Positions 63,906-64,000 of a stretch of 64,000 nucleotides of DNA are shown here, in pieces. Both the position numbers and the translations under genes were made by a program. The stretch covers positions 744,001 to 808,000 of the forward strand of contig NZ_VHIV01000001.1 in assembly GCF_006494425.1 (NCBI RefSeq), in the 5' to 3' direction. Under the pieces are notes generated by a model. That model was not told the DNA's origin. It did no database searches and was given only the letters and a program-made list of their open reading frames with translations. Each line of letters starts with the position of its first letter. The first letter of the stretch is position 1. The DNA is from Bacillus dicomae (GTDB lineage: Bacteria; Bacillota; Bacilli; Bacillales; Bacillaceae_G).

Positions 63906-64000
63906 ATGAGAAAAAAAGTGAGAAAATCTTTTAAACAATTATTAACTGAAAATAAACAATTACTATTAAATAATAAAGAAAATATGAAAGAAATTGAAGA
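63906..64000 (+). CDS. FbpB-family small basic protein, start only
   Basis: The first 31 full codons of a gene that runs off the window: a very basic, helical start (MRKKVRKSFKQLLTENKQLL), the pattern of the FbpB family. In B. subtilis FbpB is a Fur-controlled protein that helps the small RNA FsrA in the iron-sparing response. The ATG at 63906 is nine bases after AGGAGG; an ATG at 63900 is too close. I do not see a clean Fur box upstream (GATAAATACTTATC at about 63851-63870 has the wrong spacing). The 350-base gap before it is otherwise AT-rich with no ORF. Confidence 0.6.
   Translation, partial: MRKKVRKSFKQLLTENKQLLLNNKENMKEIE

Overview
The window is AT-rich Firmicute chromosome. Gene order and protein sequence match the Bacillus cereus group: it follows the B. 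subtilis order menG-hepT-ndk-aro ... qcrABC ... dapB-mgsA-bshB1-bshA-cca-birA-panBCD-dinG ... dnaD-nth-ypoC-ponA-recU ... gpsB-rnpB-ypsC ... dynA ... ypcP, with accessory pieces typical of the cereus group. Nearly all transcription units carry a strong AGGAGG-type ribosome site and end in an intrinsic terminator. No tRNA, rRNA operon, prophage or CRISPR array was seen.

Layout. 1-5731: end of the menaquinone/heptaprenyl cluster, ndk, and a short aromatic cluster (aroC-aroB-hisC). 6048-12094: TPR/ReoY/DUF2487 genes, the menaquinol:cytochrome c reductase operon qcrABC, ypjA and a Lit-type lipoprotein transacylase. 12201-15434: YpjB, a membrane zinc peptidase, a family-4-like uracil-DNA glycosylase without cysteines, and a YitT protein. 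15672-21226: MazG-dapB-mgsA-bshB1-bshA-cca-birA (lysine, methylglyoxal, bacillithiol, tRNA CCA, biotin). 21350-24226: cupredoxin and a structured leader ahead of panBCD. 24355-31311: dinG, ypmAB, aspB, dnaD, nth, ypoC. 31335-34688 (minus): ponA and recU. 34729-38441: sporulation-linked small genes (sspM, yppD-G, cotD) with an inserted repeat element. 38498-46641: ypsA, gpsB, RNase P RNA, an RNA methyltransferase, a second DinG-type helicase, M32 carboxypeptidase, GNAT, map. 46720-48887: guanine riboswitch with xpt-pbuX. 48903-54524: DUF418 membrane protein, a Fur-box-controlled 28-residue peptide gene, and the tandem dynamin DynA. 54596-56969: a GNAT gene split by an IStron (group I intron plus TnpB). 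57000-61133: DUF2533 protein, sulfurtransferase, two tandem 6S-like RNAs, and a lipoprotein/glutathionylspermidine-synthase-like/DUF350 operon. 61320-64000: M-box magnesium riboswitch, a 34-codon ORF, a stand-alone actuator-domain fragment of a magnesium P-type ATPase, the YpcP exonuclease and the start of an FbpB-family gene.

The strongest unusual items are the IStron, where the intron core, TnpB and omega-RNA-like 3' end can all be read directly and the host gene can be rejoined in frame; the M-box unit, whose product is a soluble ATPase fragment with the catalytic TGES motif changed to TGND; the tandem 6S RNAs; and the compact Fur-regulated peptide gene at 50260-50480. All functional assignments come from reading motifs and remembered family features; no database search was run.
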